From the NCBI GenBank assembly GCA_014529385.2, contig CM043970.1, positions 46,591,279-46,655,278 of the forward strand: DNA of 64,000 nucleotides, read 5' to 3'. The stretch's first letter is position 1, and the number at the start of each line of letters is the position of its first letter. Positions 1 to 10,947 of the stretch are shown here, piece by piece. The position numbers and the translations under genes are program-made. Below the pieces are notes generated by a model. That model saw only the letters and a program-made list of their open reading frames with translations, was not told where the DNA came from and searched no databases. This DNA comes from Adiantum capillus-veneris (Eukaryota > Streptophyta > Polypodiopsida > Polypodiales > Pteridaceae).

Positions 1-520
1 TATCAAAGAGTAAGACTAAATAAAAATCTTGATAGAACCCCAAAAGGCCAAGAAAAGATCAAAATGCTATGATGATTTTTGTGGCATTAAAAACAATAAA
101 ATATACACTTTCTTGGGATTGATCTTGATCCCATTTAAAGCATTTCAAGTCACTCTTGCCTTTGCATGGTGGCTTAGCATCATAGTCAAATTCCTCATGT
201 GGGATGTTGAATTCAATTATTGAGGAATGTAGGAGAGAGCCTCAGGATGATCTTGGCTTGTCAAAGTCGATTGCAATAGATCTACTTCTCTCTTCAAATA
301 CATGATACTAATCTAAGTGCTTTCATTTTTTGAGTATCCCAGTGCTAGCTTTCAGCTACCTTGAGAGCATGAAGACCCAAAATGAGAGCATCCATGTGCT
401 AAATCTCTACTACATTGAGAGCATCAAGATCAAAACCGGAGCATAAACTCGCTTTGCAGGGTGCAATCACACTTTATGTACTTAAGGGCCAACTCTAGTA
501 TGAACTCAAGCTAGGCACAT

Positions 521-572
<52 letters not shown>

Positions 573-2630
573 TCTGCTGCAGAGGTTGGCAACAACATGC
601 TAAGCTTCCCATCTCTCACGTCTACTCACTCACTTTAGTGGTCGCCCAAAACTCCTCTGTGGTAATGCAAGAAAGCCCTTTGTGACCTGTTGATTTGGGA
701 GGTACGATTCTTGGCTTGTGTATTCTAAATATTTTTAGCATTGCATGATTTATCTCTATTAAGGAGTTAGAGAGCAATGTTCGAGGGAGTTTGTCTACAA
801 TGTATGTTGTTGGGAAGTCTTCGCATTTGAAGACTAGCACCTGTGGCCATACAAAGGGTCATGTTGGTCTTTCATGCTTATATGCGGGATATCTGTCAAG
901 TGAGATAGTTTTATGTATTCTTGAACACATTTGTTTAAGTTGTATTCTCTAGGTTTACACAGGGATTCTCATTGGCATAGGTTTCCATACATATGATGAA
1001 CTATTAGGTTGTAGACATGCTACTCCAAGCAAGGTGCTTGTTCTCCATTACATAATCTAGGCAATGTGCATGCTCGACCGTTTTTTGTTATGGCTTGCCC
1101 ACACTCCATGTAAGGTAAGGACCATGTACTTACATTCTTATGCTTTTCTTCACACAAAATTGTTTCAAATGTTGAGATATCTTGTTCGTTCATTGTGGAC
1201 CAAAGTAGTTTAGCATTATAGATAACAAATCCTCACGCTTGCATCTTCAAAAGGTAGGCTAAATCCATATGAGACTCTCTTGAATGAAAAGAAGCATTCA
1301 CTCTAGCTTTTATTGAGTGTTGATTGTGAAATGGTGTCATTGTGCGCTCTTAGATCTTTCACCCTAATAAACTAAAAGATCTAAATCGACTTCCTTTGCC
1401 TCTAGCACACTTTTCTCAAACATTTTCTCCGCACACTGATCTAACAAAAAACTAAGTAGTCACATCTTGGTCCATTTCCCTCAAGAGCATGCTTTGAGAG
1501 CTAAGGTAGCTTTCATAAAGAGGCCACTTGATAAGTTCCATCCCATCCCCTATGAGTGTCCTATTTTGTCTCAAATACCTTTCTCACCCAAAAAGCCACC
1601 TTTCTAAACAAAATCAACCACACACTGCAGAAATAAAATATGCATCACCCTCTTGATCAGTGACTTTAACATACCAGCTTCTTCAAAAATGCACAATATA
1701 CTGCCTCAAAATAAAAAATCCACATGCATAGCTTAAATAAGATAATGCCATCACCATCAAAAATCTATGGCTCCACACTAGAACACACAAGGGCTTCATC
1801 CATCCACAATTGGATGCCCATTAAATTACTTACTGACAATCCCTTTTTGTAGGTAGACCCTTGTGAGTTCCTCACCTTGTTTGAAGGTATGAGGACCCAG
1901 GGAGTTCCATGAATGATACCTCTATCCAACCACCCTTTATATAGGCCATTAGCCCTCTGTATGTGGTATTCCTTTATCCACACTTAGGCAGCTGGCCCTT
2001 GGCCTTGGTTCGTGACCCCCATGGGTTTGCCCTTAGCCTTACATCCAACCCCCCCCCGTCCTCGAAAACAAAAGTGGTGATAGCGTCGTAGATAACACTA
2101 AAGTGTTTGGCAGTGGCATCCTTCATAGATCTAGTTGGCCCTTTGATCAGGGCACGGTTCACTAGAAGGTTGAATGAATCAAGAATGACATCTTTATTTT
2201 CCACATTGTTGTCCCGTTGCAACCGTTTTGTGTAACCGATCCATATCCAACATAGCGTGTAGACTCCATTTAGAACTCATTTGAGTATGCTAAATGAGCT
2301 ATCACAATTAAGATGTACCCAAAAGAGTACCTCTTTTCACTTTCTTTGAAAGTAACTGGCTAACGTAACTCATCAGAGCAAAGCCCTTAACTTGTTATCA
2401 ATTTTCGTCAGTAAACAACCCCACAATAATAACTTTTCAAGGTTGAGAACCTGACTTTCACATGAAAAGACTAAACCTAGTCGCAAAACATGCTTTACCT
2501 TATGGTAAGCAAATTTCAACTACAACGATATATGCTTTCTAATTGGATTGATTGGTGCTAATGTACGCGCTTCACATATCCTTTAGCACAAGATTACACT
2601 TTGTAATATGCCTATCTTCTTTGGATAATT
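1..2630. other. gene-free stretch with a compound microsatellite
   Basis: I see no convincing coding region, RNA gene or element boundary here. Open frames are short and show no recognisable motif. A compound dinucleotide tract lies at about 521-569, (TG)n followed directly by (AG)n. The same compound tract is embedded in the LTRs of the Ty3 elements downstream. The last five bases of the flank (2631-2635, GACAG) are the left target duplication of the next element. Confidence 0.6.
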
Positions 2631-2635
2631 GACAG

Positions 2636-2885
2636 TGTGCGCTCCTTGCCGCACTGTCGAAGCAAGGGACTTGCCAATACACCGTGTGCGAGCCACAGAC
2701 GGCTCCAAGCACACAACAAGCCTAAACTAGCAAGCTCAAGAAAACAAAGGGTGTGTCACTCACCGCTCTACGCTCGCCTTCGTGGTGGATTCCTCGCTGC
2801 GATGAAGAAGAAGCTGCAGTCGTGCCGCGCTCAACCGCTTCGCCGCCGTCGTGCCTTCGTAATGCTCGATCGCACACACACTCTC

Positions 2886-2918
<33 letters not shown>

Positions 2919-3211
2919 AGGAGGTGAAGAAGAAGAAGATGGAGATGGAGCAAGAGCACTCTTCAATTGCACAAATGAGAGAATGAGTAAAAATTAGGTT
3001 TAGTTGGCTTTTATAGGAGCTCACCCCATTCACACTTGGGCGCCCATGCTTAACCAACTAATCCCTTGAATGTCCAAGTTAAAGTGCGCCTCTCATCGGC
3101 GATCACTCTACCTTTCCCTATTGGACCGACAAGCCCGGTACCTGACTCTACCAAATACATAATACACGTCCATCGTAGGTGATGGGTGTCCGTGAGCCGT
3201 GAGGGTTAACA
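2636..3211 (-). repeat. 3' LTR of element A
   Basis: 576-bp LTR, TG...CA in both orientations, almost identical to 10948-11523. It contains a (CT)n(CA)n tract at about 2883-2920. A TATA motif (CTTTTATA on the plus strand, 3008-3015) lies in the U3-like part when read on the minus strand. Confidence 0.93.
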
Positions 3212-3224
3212 TGCCCCCCTTCCT
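3212..3224 (-). promoter_or_regulatory. polypurine tract of element A
   Basis: Read on the minus strand this is AGGAAGGGGGGCA, directly abutting the 3' LTR. It is the expected primer for plus-strand DNA synthesis. The same sequence precedes the 3' LTR of element B at 31352-31364. Confidence 0.85.
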
Positions 3225-4820
3225 GATGTAGATTCCGTCCTCGGAAGCTATTGAGTTGAAGCTGGTTCGTCGAGGTGGAAGAGCATTTGAGATGAATGTC
3301 CTTAGCCTTCTTCAGCCACTGCAAAATCAAACAACATTGGCACAGTAATTGCATTCTCTTAAAAAGCATATGCAGTTTTAGGTAGACACATTGATTGGTA
3401 AAAGAATTTCAAACAATTTGTCAGCAATGAACATTAAATTGCAATGTAATCAAATGCATAAACAGATGTAAAGGTAGAAAATTAAACAAGTCTGGGGTCG
3501 CTAATTTGACGGTCGAAAAGCACTAGAGATCGAATATTAATACCATGGGTAAGCTTCTTAATTTTCTCTGGTCAATTAAGTTGTTTAATCGCGAGAGCCA
3601 AGTATTCATGTTCGAGGGCTGACTAGAGGCTATATCTAGAAAACCTTGTAGTTAAGCTACCATAAAAGGAATTTCTCATGAAATCATCACCTGACTGATT
3701 ACTTTTTCTTTGACCCCTCAAAGTCTTTTCACATTGATTCAATTATGATGTGTGTGCTTATTTTGTATGCCTTGGGTTTTTTGCTTTTCAAGGAAAAGCG
3801 CCCACACTGGGAACCTCTAGGGCTCTAGTACCATAGGCAATACATGTGAGTGAAGTACCAAATCAAGCTGAGATTTCTCTTCCAGCTTAAAATTTTACAT
3901 TGTGGCACTTTGATTTTTTGCTTGTTCATTTTCAGCATTTAAATTTTGTAACTTTGGGGGGTCAAATAACATTGTTACACTCCCCAGGCTCATCACATTA
4001 GTAAACTCCCTTTATAATACTTACGCTAAAGGTCACTAAGGTTAAGCCCACTAGAAAGCCCTAGTACATTTCATACAATGCTGCCTAAATCGGATTAAGA
4101 ACCTAAGTAACCATTGTTTATTAGGAAGGCATTCCCCATGGTATTAAGAGAAGATTTCTAATACCTAGCTTGGTCAAACTAGCTTAGTCGGACTGCTTGA
4201 TTTTTACACCTAAACAAGTGATTATGACAAAACATTACATTGAATTAAATGTTTGATACTAAGCCAATGCGCTGAATATTATGCTACCAATCACAATCAA
4301 AGCAGACAAACATGGATGCAAAAAGATAAAGGCAATGCTAATGGACAAGAAACACCTGTTTGTGTCGATGGTCGCGCTTGATTTGAAGTGTGAACGAGAG
4401 AAAGGTTCTATGAACGTCCAAATCCTATCAATAGGAACACGTTCCTGTACACACTATGAAACAAAAGGAATACCTCCAGGAGGCACATCAGTGGGAAAAG
4501 AGAACTTTGCTAATCTCTCAACTCTAAAACAGAAACACTCCTATCGTACTAATCTTACCTACCCTCCATCACTCAAGTGATGAGGATCAAAGGTGTTTTA
4601 TGGCATAGGTTTCTGTTTCACTGTACTAGATGTGACATGTGTAGGTCTGAGTCAATGTTTTGACTTTTAATGTGCATACTCGTTTGCTAATTGCTCTTGC
4701 TCTTTATTTTTTGTTTTTTTGTGAGTATAAAGCTTTATATGTACATTCCCTAAGATTGGAATTGAGAGGTCAGGGAAAAAGGTTGAGAGGGAAACAAATG
4801 AATGAGGACTATCAGCAAAC
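3225..4820 (-). other. non-coding 3' region of element A
   Basis: About 1.6 kb between the gag-protease frame and the purine tract. It aligns by eye with 29346-31351 of element B in the same relative orientation, including the segment next to the LTR with a pyrimidine stretch ending in TTGCAG. It lacks about 400 bp of B that hold the 140-aa ORF. Small frames on either strand are not conserved between the copies. A conserved TATA-like motif (ACATATAAAG on the minus strand, near 4731-4741) occurs about 90 bp after the internal purine tract. Confidence 0.6.
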
Positions 4821-4835
4821 ACTCCCCCCTTCCTT
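4821..4835 (-). promoter_or_regulatory. internal second polypurine-tract-like sequence
   Basis: On the minus strand this reads AAGGAAGGGGGGAGT, followed by GTTTG. It sits just after the end of the long frame and is conserved at the same place in element B (29331-29345). It is nearly identical to the tract that abuts the LTR. Confidence 0.55.
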
Positions 4836-4842
4836 GGGTAGA

Positions 4843-7800
4843 TCATACCTTTTGAAATGAGCTTGTCACCCTTTGAAACCAATTGTTCCATTTGGTAATA
4901 GGTGAGGATTTTTGCCAGTAGTTTTCTATTACCCTAGGTGCCTTGTCAAGCTGCAAGGGTGGTAAGGTACTCTCCCAGGATTGAACTTGAAGTGGTTTAT
5001 CAGGTGATTCTTGAACACTGGGAGGTGTGGATTCTTTTGTAGCTTCATTGAGGTCCATTACTATAGATGGAGGCTGTGTAGAAGCTTTTACCTCTATGGA
5101 TGTATTACATGAGGAGCTAGAATCTTCATGGGACTCCCCCCTTCCTGAGCTAGGTGGAACAATTCGTTCTTTCTTTGGTACCCAAACTAGCTCGGGAGCG
5201 GGTGTGTAGCATTCTGTGATTTTTTCCTTTCCACGATCATTGATTCGTTTTGGAACTACGGGATTGGGCTCACTTGGGCCAGGTGACAGGTAAGAGTACA
5301 CTTTACGTTTGGGCACCCAGATTTGATCATTTCCTTCATAGTATCCTTGGGCTTCCAATAGTCGTTTAGGGATCCATCGCAACATTTTCTTACTTTTCTT
5401 GGAGCGAGTGGTACGTTTCTTACAAGGCTTCTGTTTTTTAGCACTAGATATGGTCACTAAAGAAGCTTTAGGGACCCACTTGTATGTTTTCTTCGTTACC
5501 TTAGGATGAGTCTTGTTGGAAGCGATATGCATTGCTTGTAGCATATTTAAGGGTATAGGCATTTCATCCCCCTCAGGTGTTACCCAGGTCGTCCCCCTAT
5601 TTCCCCAAGTGTCTATGGTTGATGCTAGGTGGACCCAGTCTACATTGTCCGACTCAGTCATCCCAGGTAGGATATCCATATAAGGAGAATCTTGGCCAAT
5701 GTCTGTATCCTTCTTACAAGTGTAACAATATTGTAGTGGGGCCGAGTGAACTGTGGTGTCAGAGCGATGATCAATAATGGTTTTACTCCCTAAGGGGTGT
5801 ACCTTACCAGTCACCAAATCCACTCTAAGGACAGAGTCTTGGAATTGCAAATAGACATGATTTTTAGACCAATCGTGAATCATTTGTGCTTCCCTCATGA
5901 ATGGTCGTCCTAAAATCATTTCATATGACATAAGGTGTTTAGAGAAATCCATTACAATGAACGTATGTCGTACCTTGTGTCCTAGAACTTTGATCTTAAG
6001 ATCCTTGAGCATCCCCATAGGTTTGGCTATGGTACCATTTGCCATCTTTACCACAATGTTAGTAACACTGAGGCGGGGTTTTCCCATGGATTCCCAACAA
6101 TCTTTTGTAACGATGCTAACTCCCGCACCACCATCAAGAATTCCCTTTATAGTTAATCCCTTGGTAGTGATGGGTAGGGTCGCATTAGACTCGTCGCCTT
6201 CAAAATACTGCCCTAATTCGTTAATGGGTACCTCGATCACAGACTCGTGTCCATCTAAGTCAAGTGATTGCACATGATTTTCCTCATCAATCATAATCGA
6301 GTCAGGCCTATTTGGTTGCGCAAACTGCGGTAATCCCGTTTGTAGCTCTCCGTTAAGGAATGCTCGAAGTGCAAGGAATAACTCAGGATCTCCATACAGC
6401 TTTGCTATGATCGTGGTTCGGACCTCAGAAGACATGAAGTCCACTAGTTTGGCAACATTCATTGGCGTTTTGCAGGGTGTAGGTCCTTGACTAGGAACTG
6501 GTGAGGATGGAATCTCATATTCCTCAATGGGATCAGGTATTCCTTCGTTAAACATCCTTTCCAACAAGAAAGGTGTATGGTCACTTTCTGATGTCCCGTC
6601 CTCACTCCCTTCTTGGATGATACTAGATATGGCTAACGGTCTATGGTTCATGTGGGGTGGATGAACTTGCGTGGGAAACACTGTGTCATGAATTTTGACA
6701 TGCATGGGTTCTGGTTCTAGTTTCCTTTGAGTCTCCTCCACTAAACCTCTTAGATGTTTCACCTGCTCAATCTCGTCTACTGGGTTTGGGTACGTCCCAA
6801 TCTTCTTTTTACGATTCTTCCCTTTTTGCCCCTGCGGTTTATCTTGGGGGTCTTGGATTGGATTTGGAAACACTTGTGGTGTTTTCAGAGGCTCTTTATG
6901 GTTTTCTCTTATTCGGTTTTCATTTGGTTCCATGTTACGGTTTTCTTTGTCGGTCTTTCCCTTTGTGGTATTGGTTCTAGTCTCCATTGTCTCGACTGAA
7001 TCTGAATCATCCTCGAGGTCATTCATATACACGGGGTCATCTCCTGTTCCTATGTTTGTTTTGGAACTTGGCTTTGAATTTTCCGTATTCTGCGACTTCT
7101 TCCTTCGTGTCTTCTTTTTCTTTTCTTGGATAACTGACGCGGTATCTCTCTCTTCGAGGATATGTCCTGGCCCTTGAAGCATGGACCGTGTAATCGCATA
7201 AGCGGGTGCAACGGGTGGTATTGGCGATGTCACACTAGCAATTTCGACCAAATTTAGGGGTGTGATTTTAGGCGCATTTGGGTTATAGGGGCATTGGGCA
7301 ATCAAGTGATCTATGCCACAACGATTACATGTGAGTATTGGCATTGCAGACGTGCTCCCTTGATTCATTTGCATCTGTGCAGCATTCTTTTGTAGCCTAA
7401 TAGGGCACTCCGCTACTCGATGTGGTCCACCACACTCGTAGCATTGAAGAGGTGGCCTCCTAGCCTGGGTGTTGATATTTTGACCTCTGGATGCGAGAGC
7501 AGCAGCTTGATAAACCGGCTTGACTTGTCCCCAACAATCTTCCATGTAGTATATAGGACATTCTTCCAATGTATCAAGTCCGTAGGCAATACTAGTGTCT
7601 ATTTCCTCCTCACAGCCATCTGCATAAGCATTTGATGGCTCGCAACCCACTTGGTTCATAGGGGCGACTCTTGGATGCGGGGGCTGCGGTCCTAGCACAG
7701 GAGGTGGTAGCGGTGTAGCTTGTACAACATTTTGAGATCTAGGGACCATGTGTTGTGGTAGTTGCTCAACAGGTGGAGTAGGCATCAATACAGGAGCTCG

Positions 7801-9483
7801 AGGTGCATCCGTCCAGGCTACAGGTGGTCTATTTGCCATCATACGTTTGATCATTAAACAATCCTTAGCTTGGTGACCATACCTACCACATGCGTTGCAA
7901 GTTCCATTAAATTTTACTCTAAACGTAGGGCACTCACTAGTGCTATGTGGACCTAAGAAAATGGAACACCATTGTTGCTCCCTTCTTGGATACATGTGAC
8001 TATTTTGAGGGGGTCGATTATCCTTAAGAGACTCTTGGATTGCCTTGGTGAGGTCTGTCAAGAATGTCTCAAATACCTTTGGCTCATTGGCAATGGGCTT
8101 TGCAGTCATGGGTTCATACTCAATGGCTTGTGAGCTAGTGGATCTCGTGTCAGTAGACACCCTCATGCCTGCTATCATCAAGTTGTCCTCTAATTGGATT
8201 GCATTGGCAGTGACATCTTCCCAGGTTGTGATACCTCTAATCACTAGTCCATTATAGATTCCTTCATTCCTCAACCCTCGAATGAATCGATCAAGCAGTT
8301 GGTTATTGTTGAAGCGCTCATTTACAGGGCAGCGAGAGTTTAAGTGCTTTAGACGACTAATGAAGTCCCTTACTGACTCTCCTTCCTTACGTTCGGCCTT
8401 CTGTAGCTGAGATGCTACACCCCAAAGCACACCTTCTCGTATGTACTCCTTTAGAAACAACCTTCGAAGGGTAGGGTAGATTGTTTTCTCGTCCACCCTT
8501 AGGGTTCTATACCAATCTCCAGCCTTCCCACTTAATGTCAAGCTTAAGGCATTGCACTTATGTAGTTCGTTGCGTTCCCCTAAGGAATCACATACTTGTT
8601 CAAACACTTCAATGTGTTTTCTAGCATCTTCGTCCCCATTGAATTTTTGCGTGAGTTTGGCAATTTGTACTGCCTTACTTCTAGGCTCTCTATCAGATGC
8701 ATGACGCATATTTTCCGCGATAGATCGACCTATGGTTTGAGCAAACGCTGCCAAGTCACCTATGTGAGGAGGTAGGGCCGGTGGAGGTACTCTTGGAATC
8801 ATATGTGGGAGAGGGACGGGTACCGGTCTTGGCATATGTGTAGATGATGCAGGATATGGAACATAACCGGGCATAGGTCCACTCGGATAAGAGCTAGGGA
8901 GCGGCACTCGAGGAGCATAAGCAAGTGGTACAATTGGAGGTGTGGGGGCCATGTGTGCATAAGGGGCTAGAGGCACATACGGTCGAGGCCCCATATTAGG
9001 TACTACGACACTAGGTAGTGGCACTGCGCTAACCGTAGATGTCATCGGTACATTCTCTGTTAGGCTTATCCCTGGAGTGAGCACTGGGTTTTCCTTAATA
9101 GAGGGTTGAGCCAAGTTAGGGAAGCTAAAGTTTTCGCTCGGAGGCTCAGATTGCATAGAGACCCCAGGTGAAATGACGTAAGATGGGTCCATGGGGCTCA
9201 TTAGAGGAGTCTCCATTTGAGATAGAGTAGGCTGTTGAGCCTTGCTCGTATCCAGAAATCTCATGGGGCCATTTGAGAGTATATTTACCCCTCGGTTTTG
9301 CCTTTCTGATTGAATAATGCCATGGATAACATTACAGATCATTTTCTGTTGATTTTCGATGCTCGTGGCACTAGAGGTGGATTGTACAATCTCTATCCAT
9401 CCTACATGGTAGGCGTGGCCAGAGTGTAGATCCGTCAACACCTCAGTGTGGAGGTCGTATGTCCAATGATCATTAATGAACAA
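4843..9483 (-). CDS. Gag-protease polyprotein of element A, with W(V/I)PK C-terminal region
   Basis: A 1546-codon open frame, unusually intact for this window. There is no ATG at 9483 (the codon is TTG) and the frame stays open a little upstream, to about 9550, so the natural start lies further up and is now out of frame. Order of parts: proline-rich N-terminal region; retroviral-type Gag domain at about residues 265-400 (GKAGDWYRTL, then SVRDFISRLKHLNSRC); CCHC knuckle near 531 (CNACGRYGHQAKDC); two shorter-spaced knuckles near 681 (CYECGGPHRVAEC) and 719 (CNRCGIDHLIAQC); basic and acidic linker; retropepsin-like domain with LDGGAGVS near 1116 and MILGRPF near 1190; then four W(V/I)PK motifs at about 1332, 1368, 1387 and 1432. 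Gag forms the particle, and the protease domain would mature it if active; DGG replaces the usual DTG/DSG. RT, RNase H and integrase, which follow in element B, are absent, and the frame continues smoothly across the deletion. Confidence 0.88.
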   Translation of the reverse strand: MFINDHWTYDLHTEVLTDLHSGHAYHVGWIEIVQSTSSATSIENQQKMICNVIHGIIQSERQNRGVNILSNGPMRFLDTSKAQQPTLSQMETPLMSPMDPSYVISPGVSMQSEPPSENFSFPNLAQPSIKENPVLTPGISLTENVPMTSTVSAVPLPSVVVPNMGPRPYVPLAPYAHMAPTPPIVPLAYAPRVPLPSSYPSGPMPGYVPYPASSTHMPRPVPVPLPHMIPRVPPPALPPHIGDLAAFAQTIGRSIAENMRHASDREPRSKAVQIAKLTQKFNGDEDARKHIEVFEQVCDSLGERNELHKCNALSLTLSGKAGDWYRTLRVDEKTIYPTLRRLFLKEYIREGVLWGVASQLQKAERKEGESVRDFISRLKHLNSRCPVNERFNNNQLLDRFIRGLRNEGIYNGLVIRGITTWEDVTANAIQLEDNLMIAGMRVSTDTRSTSSQAIEYEPMTAKPIANEPKVFETFLTDLTKAIQESLKDNRPPQNSHMYPRREQQWCSIFLGPHSTSECPTFRVKFNGTCNACGRYGHQAKDCLMIKRMMANRPPVAWTDAPRAPVLMPTPPVEQLPQHMVPRSQNVVQATPLPPPVLGPQPPHPRVAPMNQVGCEPSNAYADGCEEEIDTSIAYGLDTLEECPIYYMEDCWGQVKPVYQAAALASRGQNINTQARRPPLQCYECGGPHRVAECPIRLQKNAAQMQMNQGSTSAMPILTCNRCGIDHLIAQCPYNPNAPKITPLNLVEIASVTSPIPPVAPAYAITRSMLQGPGHILEERDTASVIQEKKKKTRRKKSQNTENSKPSSKTNIGTGDDPVYMNDLEDDSDSVETMETRTNTTKGKTDKENRNMEPNENRIRENHKEPLKTPQVFPNPIQDPQDKPQGQKGKNRKKKIGTYPNPVDEIEQVKHLRGLVEETQRKLEPEPMHVKIHDTVFPTQVHPPHMNHRPLAISSIIQEGSEDGTSESDHTPFLLERMFNEGIPDPIEEYEIPSSPVPSQGPTPCKTPMNVAKLVDFMSSEVRTTIIAKLYGDPELFLALRAFLNGELQTGLPQFAQPNRPDSIMIDEENHVQSLDLDGHESVIEVPINELGQYFEGDESNATLPITTKGLTIKGILDGGAGVSIVTKDCWESMGKPRLSVTNIVVKMANGTIAKPMGMLKDLKIKVLGHKVRHTFIVMDFSKHLMSYEMILGRPFMREAQMIHDWSKNHVYLQFQDSVLRVDLVTGKVHPLGSKTIIDHRSDTTVHSAPLQYCYTCKKDTDIGQDSPYMDILPGMTESDNVDWVHLASTIDTWGNRGTTWVTPEGDEMPIPLNMLQAMHIASNKTHPKVTKKTYKWVPKASLVTISSAKKQKPCKKRTTRSKKSKKMLRWIPKRLLEAQGYYEGNDQIWVPKRKVYSYLSPGPSEPNPVVPKRINDRGKEKITECYTPAPELVWVPKKERIVPPSSGRGESHEDSSSSCNTSIEVKASTQPPSIVMDLNEATKESTPPSVQESPDKPLQVQSWESTLPPLQLDKAPRVIENYWQKSSPITKWNNWFQRVTSSFQKV

Positions 9484-9488
9484 TCCTT

Positions 9489-10022
9489 CTAGAGTCGACG
9501 TGTTAACGGTTTCTTGTGAGGTAGAAGCAATGTTGCTCCCCGTGGTTTTACTTGCACCAACGGTACTCTAGAGGGAACTTCTGAAGGAGGCAGCTCAACA
9601 GGGCCTTCTTGGTAAGAAGTTGGTAGGATATCCACATGGACACTCTTTGGGGGTGTGGGGTCCACGTGCGATGTGAAAGGAGAGTCCACTTCCCCACCCC
9701 CTTCGTGTGCTTCATTTGCATCAGGTTCCGAGCGAGTAGCTCTACCTAATGTTTCCATGAAACGGCTAAACATACTAGTACTAGGCTGTGGAGCTTCGGG
9801 AGGTGCATGGCCTTCTCTCTCAGTGTTTTGGGTAGGGTATGCTTCCATGATTTCTGAGTCGGAGGAGGAATCACTAGCGGCTATTTTAGGGTCTTGGGTG
9901 GTGCTACCTTGTGTCCCCGCTGAGGGTCTAGAGCTTATCGTGGATGGGTAATGGGTGTCCGTATGAACAGAGGCACTCTCAATATGCTCGTGTTCTAGCA
10001 CCCGCCCAGAGCGTAAGTGCAT
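9489..10022 (-). pseudogene. N-terminal Gag segment of element A, out of frame with the rest
   Basis: A 177-aa frame with a true ATG. It begins MHLRSGRVLEHEH, matching MNLRSGRVLEHEH at the gag start of element B (19737), so this is the natural Gag start. It ends at 9489 in a different frame from the main Gag frame. Comparison with B shows about 60 codons missing at the join plus a frame change, between the PSEV segment and GSN...TSTLEG. Unless a frameshift is used during translation, Gag of this copy is split in two. Confidence 0.75.
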
Positions 10023-10926
10023 GTGCTTCTGATACCCTAAGGTGTCAAAAAGCTGCTCTAGGAGGCCTTGTGACTAGTTTTTAGCGTGTTTTTTGTTTGA
10101 TTTTTTTGCTAGATTTTTTAGAGCGTGTCGTGGAATGGGCCGTGTGATAGCTCGAAACGAGCGTATCGGTCAGAGGGTCGTGCCGTGCTTTACAGCCCTC
10201 CGTTTGGTCACTATATGCCCTCGGAATCCCTAAAACTGTCAATTTCCAGTAGGGAACTAAGCCCAAACTAGAAAGTCTGAGGGTGCAAGTGGGAAGAGAA
10301 AGGAGGAGAGTGGAGGACTTGTCCCACATGCTCTCATTCTCTCTTGAGGGAGTAGGGTATATATATAAGAGTGAGTCTAGTATATATCATAGGACTGAGG
10401 CCTGAGCCTGGGCTTGGGCTTGGGCTTGGGCTTGGGCTTGGGAAAATGATCCCGATCCCGATCTATCTTTTATACAAACCAACCCGTCCGTTTTAAGAGT
10501 CACGTTTTTTATTTTCGAAAAATTTCGCAAAAATTACAGAAAACGTAGATATGAAAAAATTACAGAAAACGCAGATATGCAAAAAATTTCAGAAAACGCA
10601 GAAATTGAAAAAACGCAGATACGCAGAAAATTAAAAAACGCAGAAATGGAGAAATTGCAGAAAAAACGCAGAAAATGCAGAAATTGCAGAAAATTAAAAA
10701 AACGCAGAAATGCAAAAAATTGCAGAAATTGAAAACGCCGAACTTGAAAATGCAGAAATTGCAGAAATTGAAAAAACGTAAACAATAGCAGAAATTGAAA
10801 CTTGACAGCAAATGCAGAAAACGCAAAAAACAGAAATCTCCACACACTCCTTCCCTGCCTTTCCTATGATAGAAATTGCACCACAAGGAAGCGTAAAGTG
10901 CTAACAGAGCTTAGTGTAGGGCATAT
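10023..10926 (-). other. untranslated leader of element A with simple-repeat arrays
   Basis: This region lies between the primer site and the Gag start. About 10397-10441 is a run of the hexamer CTTGGG (plus strand). About 10530-10830 is an A-rich degenerate array built from GCAGAAA / TTGCAGAAA units, which creates artificial Phe-rich frames on the minus strand. The part nearest Gag (10080-10400) matches the leader of element B at 19320-19600. Confidence 0.7.
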
Positions 10927-10943
10927 CCCCGGCAGCGGCGCCA
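10927..10943 (-). promoter_or_regulatory. primer binding site of element A (tRNA-Asp type)
   Basis: On the minus strand this reads TGGCGCCGCTGCCGGGG, four bases after the 5' LTR. It is complementary, with one mismatch, to the 3' end expected for plant tRNA-Asp, a primer used by Athila/Tat-type Ty3 elements. Confidence 0.85.
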
Positions 10944-10947
10944 AAAA

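Noticed and set aside
6754-7177. Hydrophobic membrane-like frames on the plus strand
   Set aside because: They are antisense shadows of the element A Gag-protease frame and are not conserved opposite the same region of element B.
10534-10886. Phe-rich minus-strand frames of about 105 aa
   Set aside because: They are produced by the GCAGAAA repeat array and have no other sequence character.
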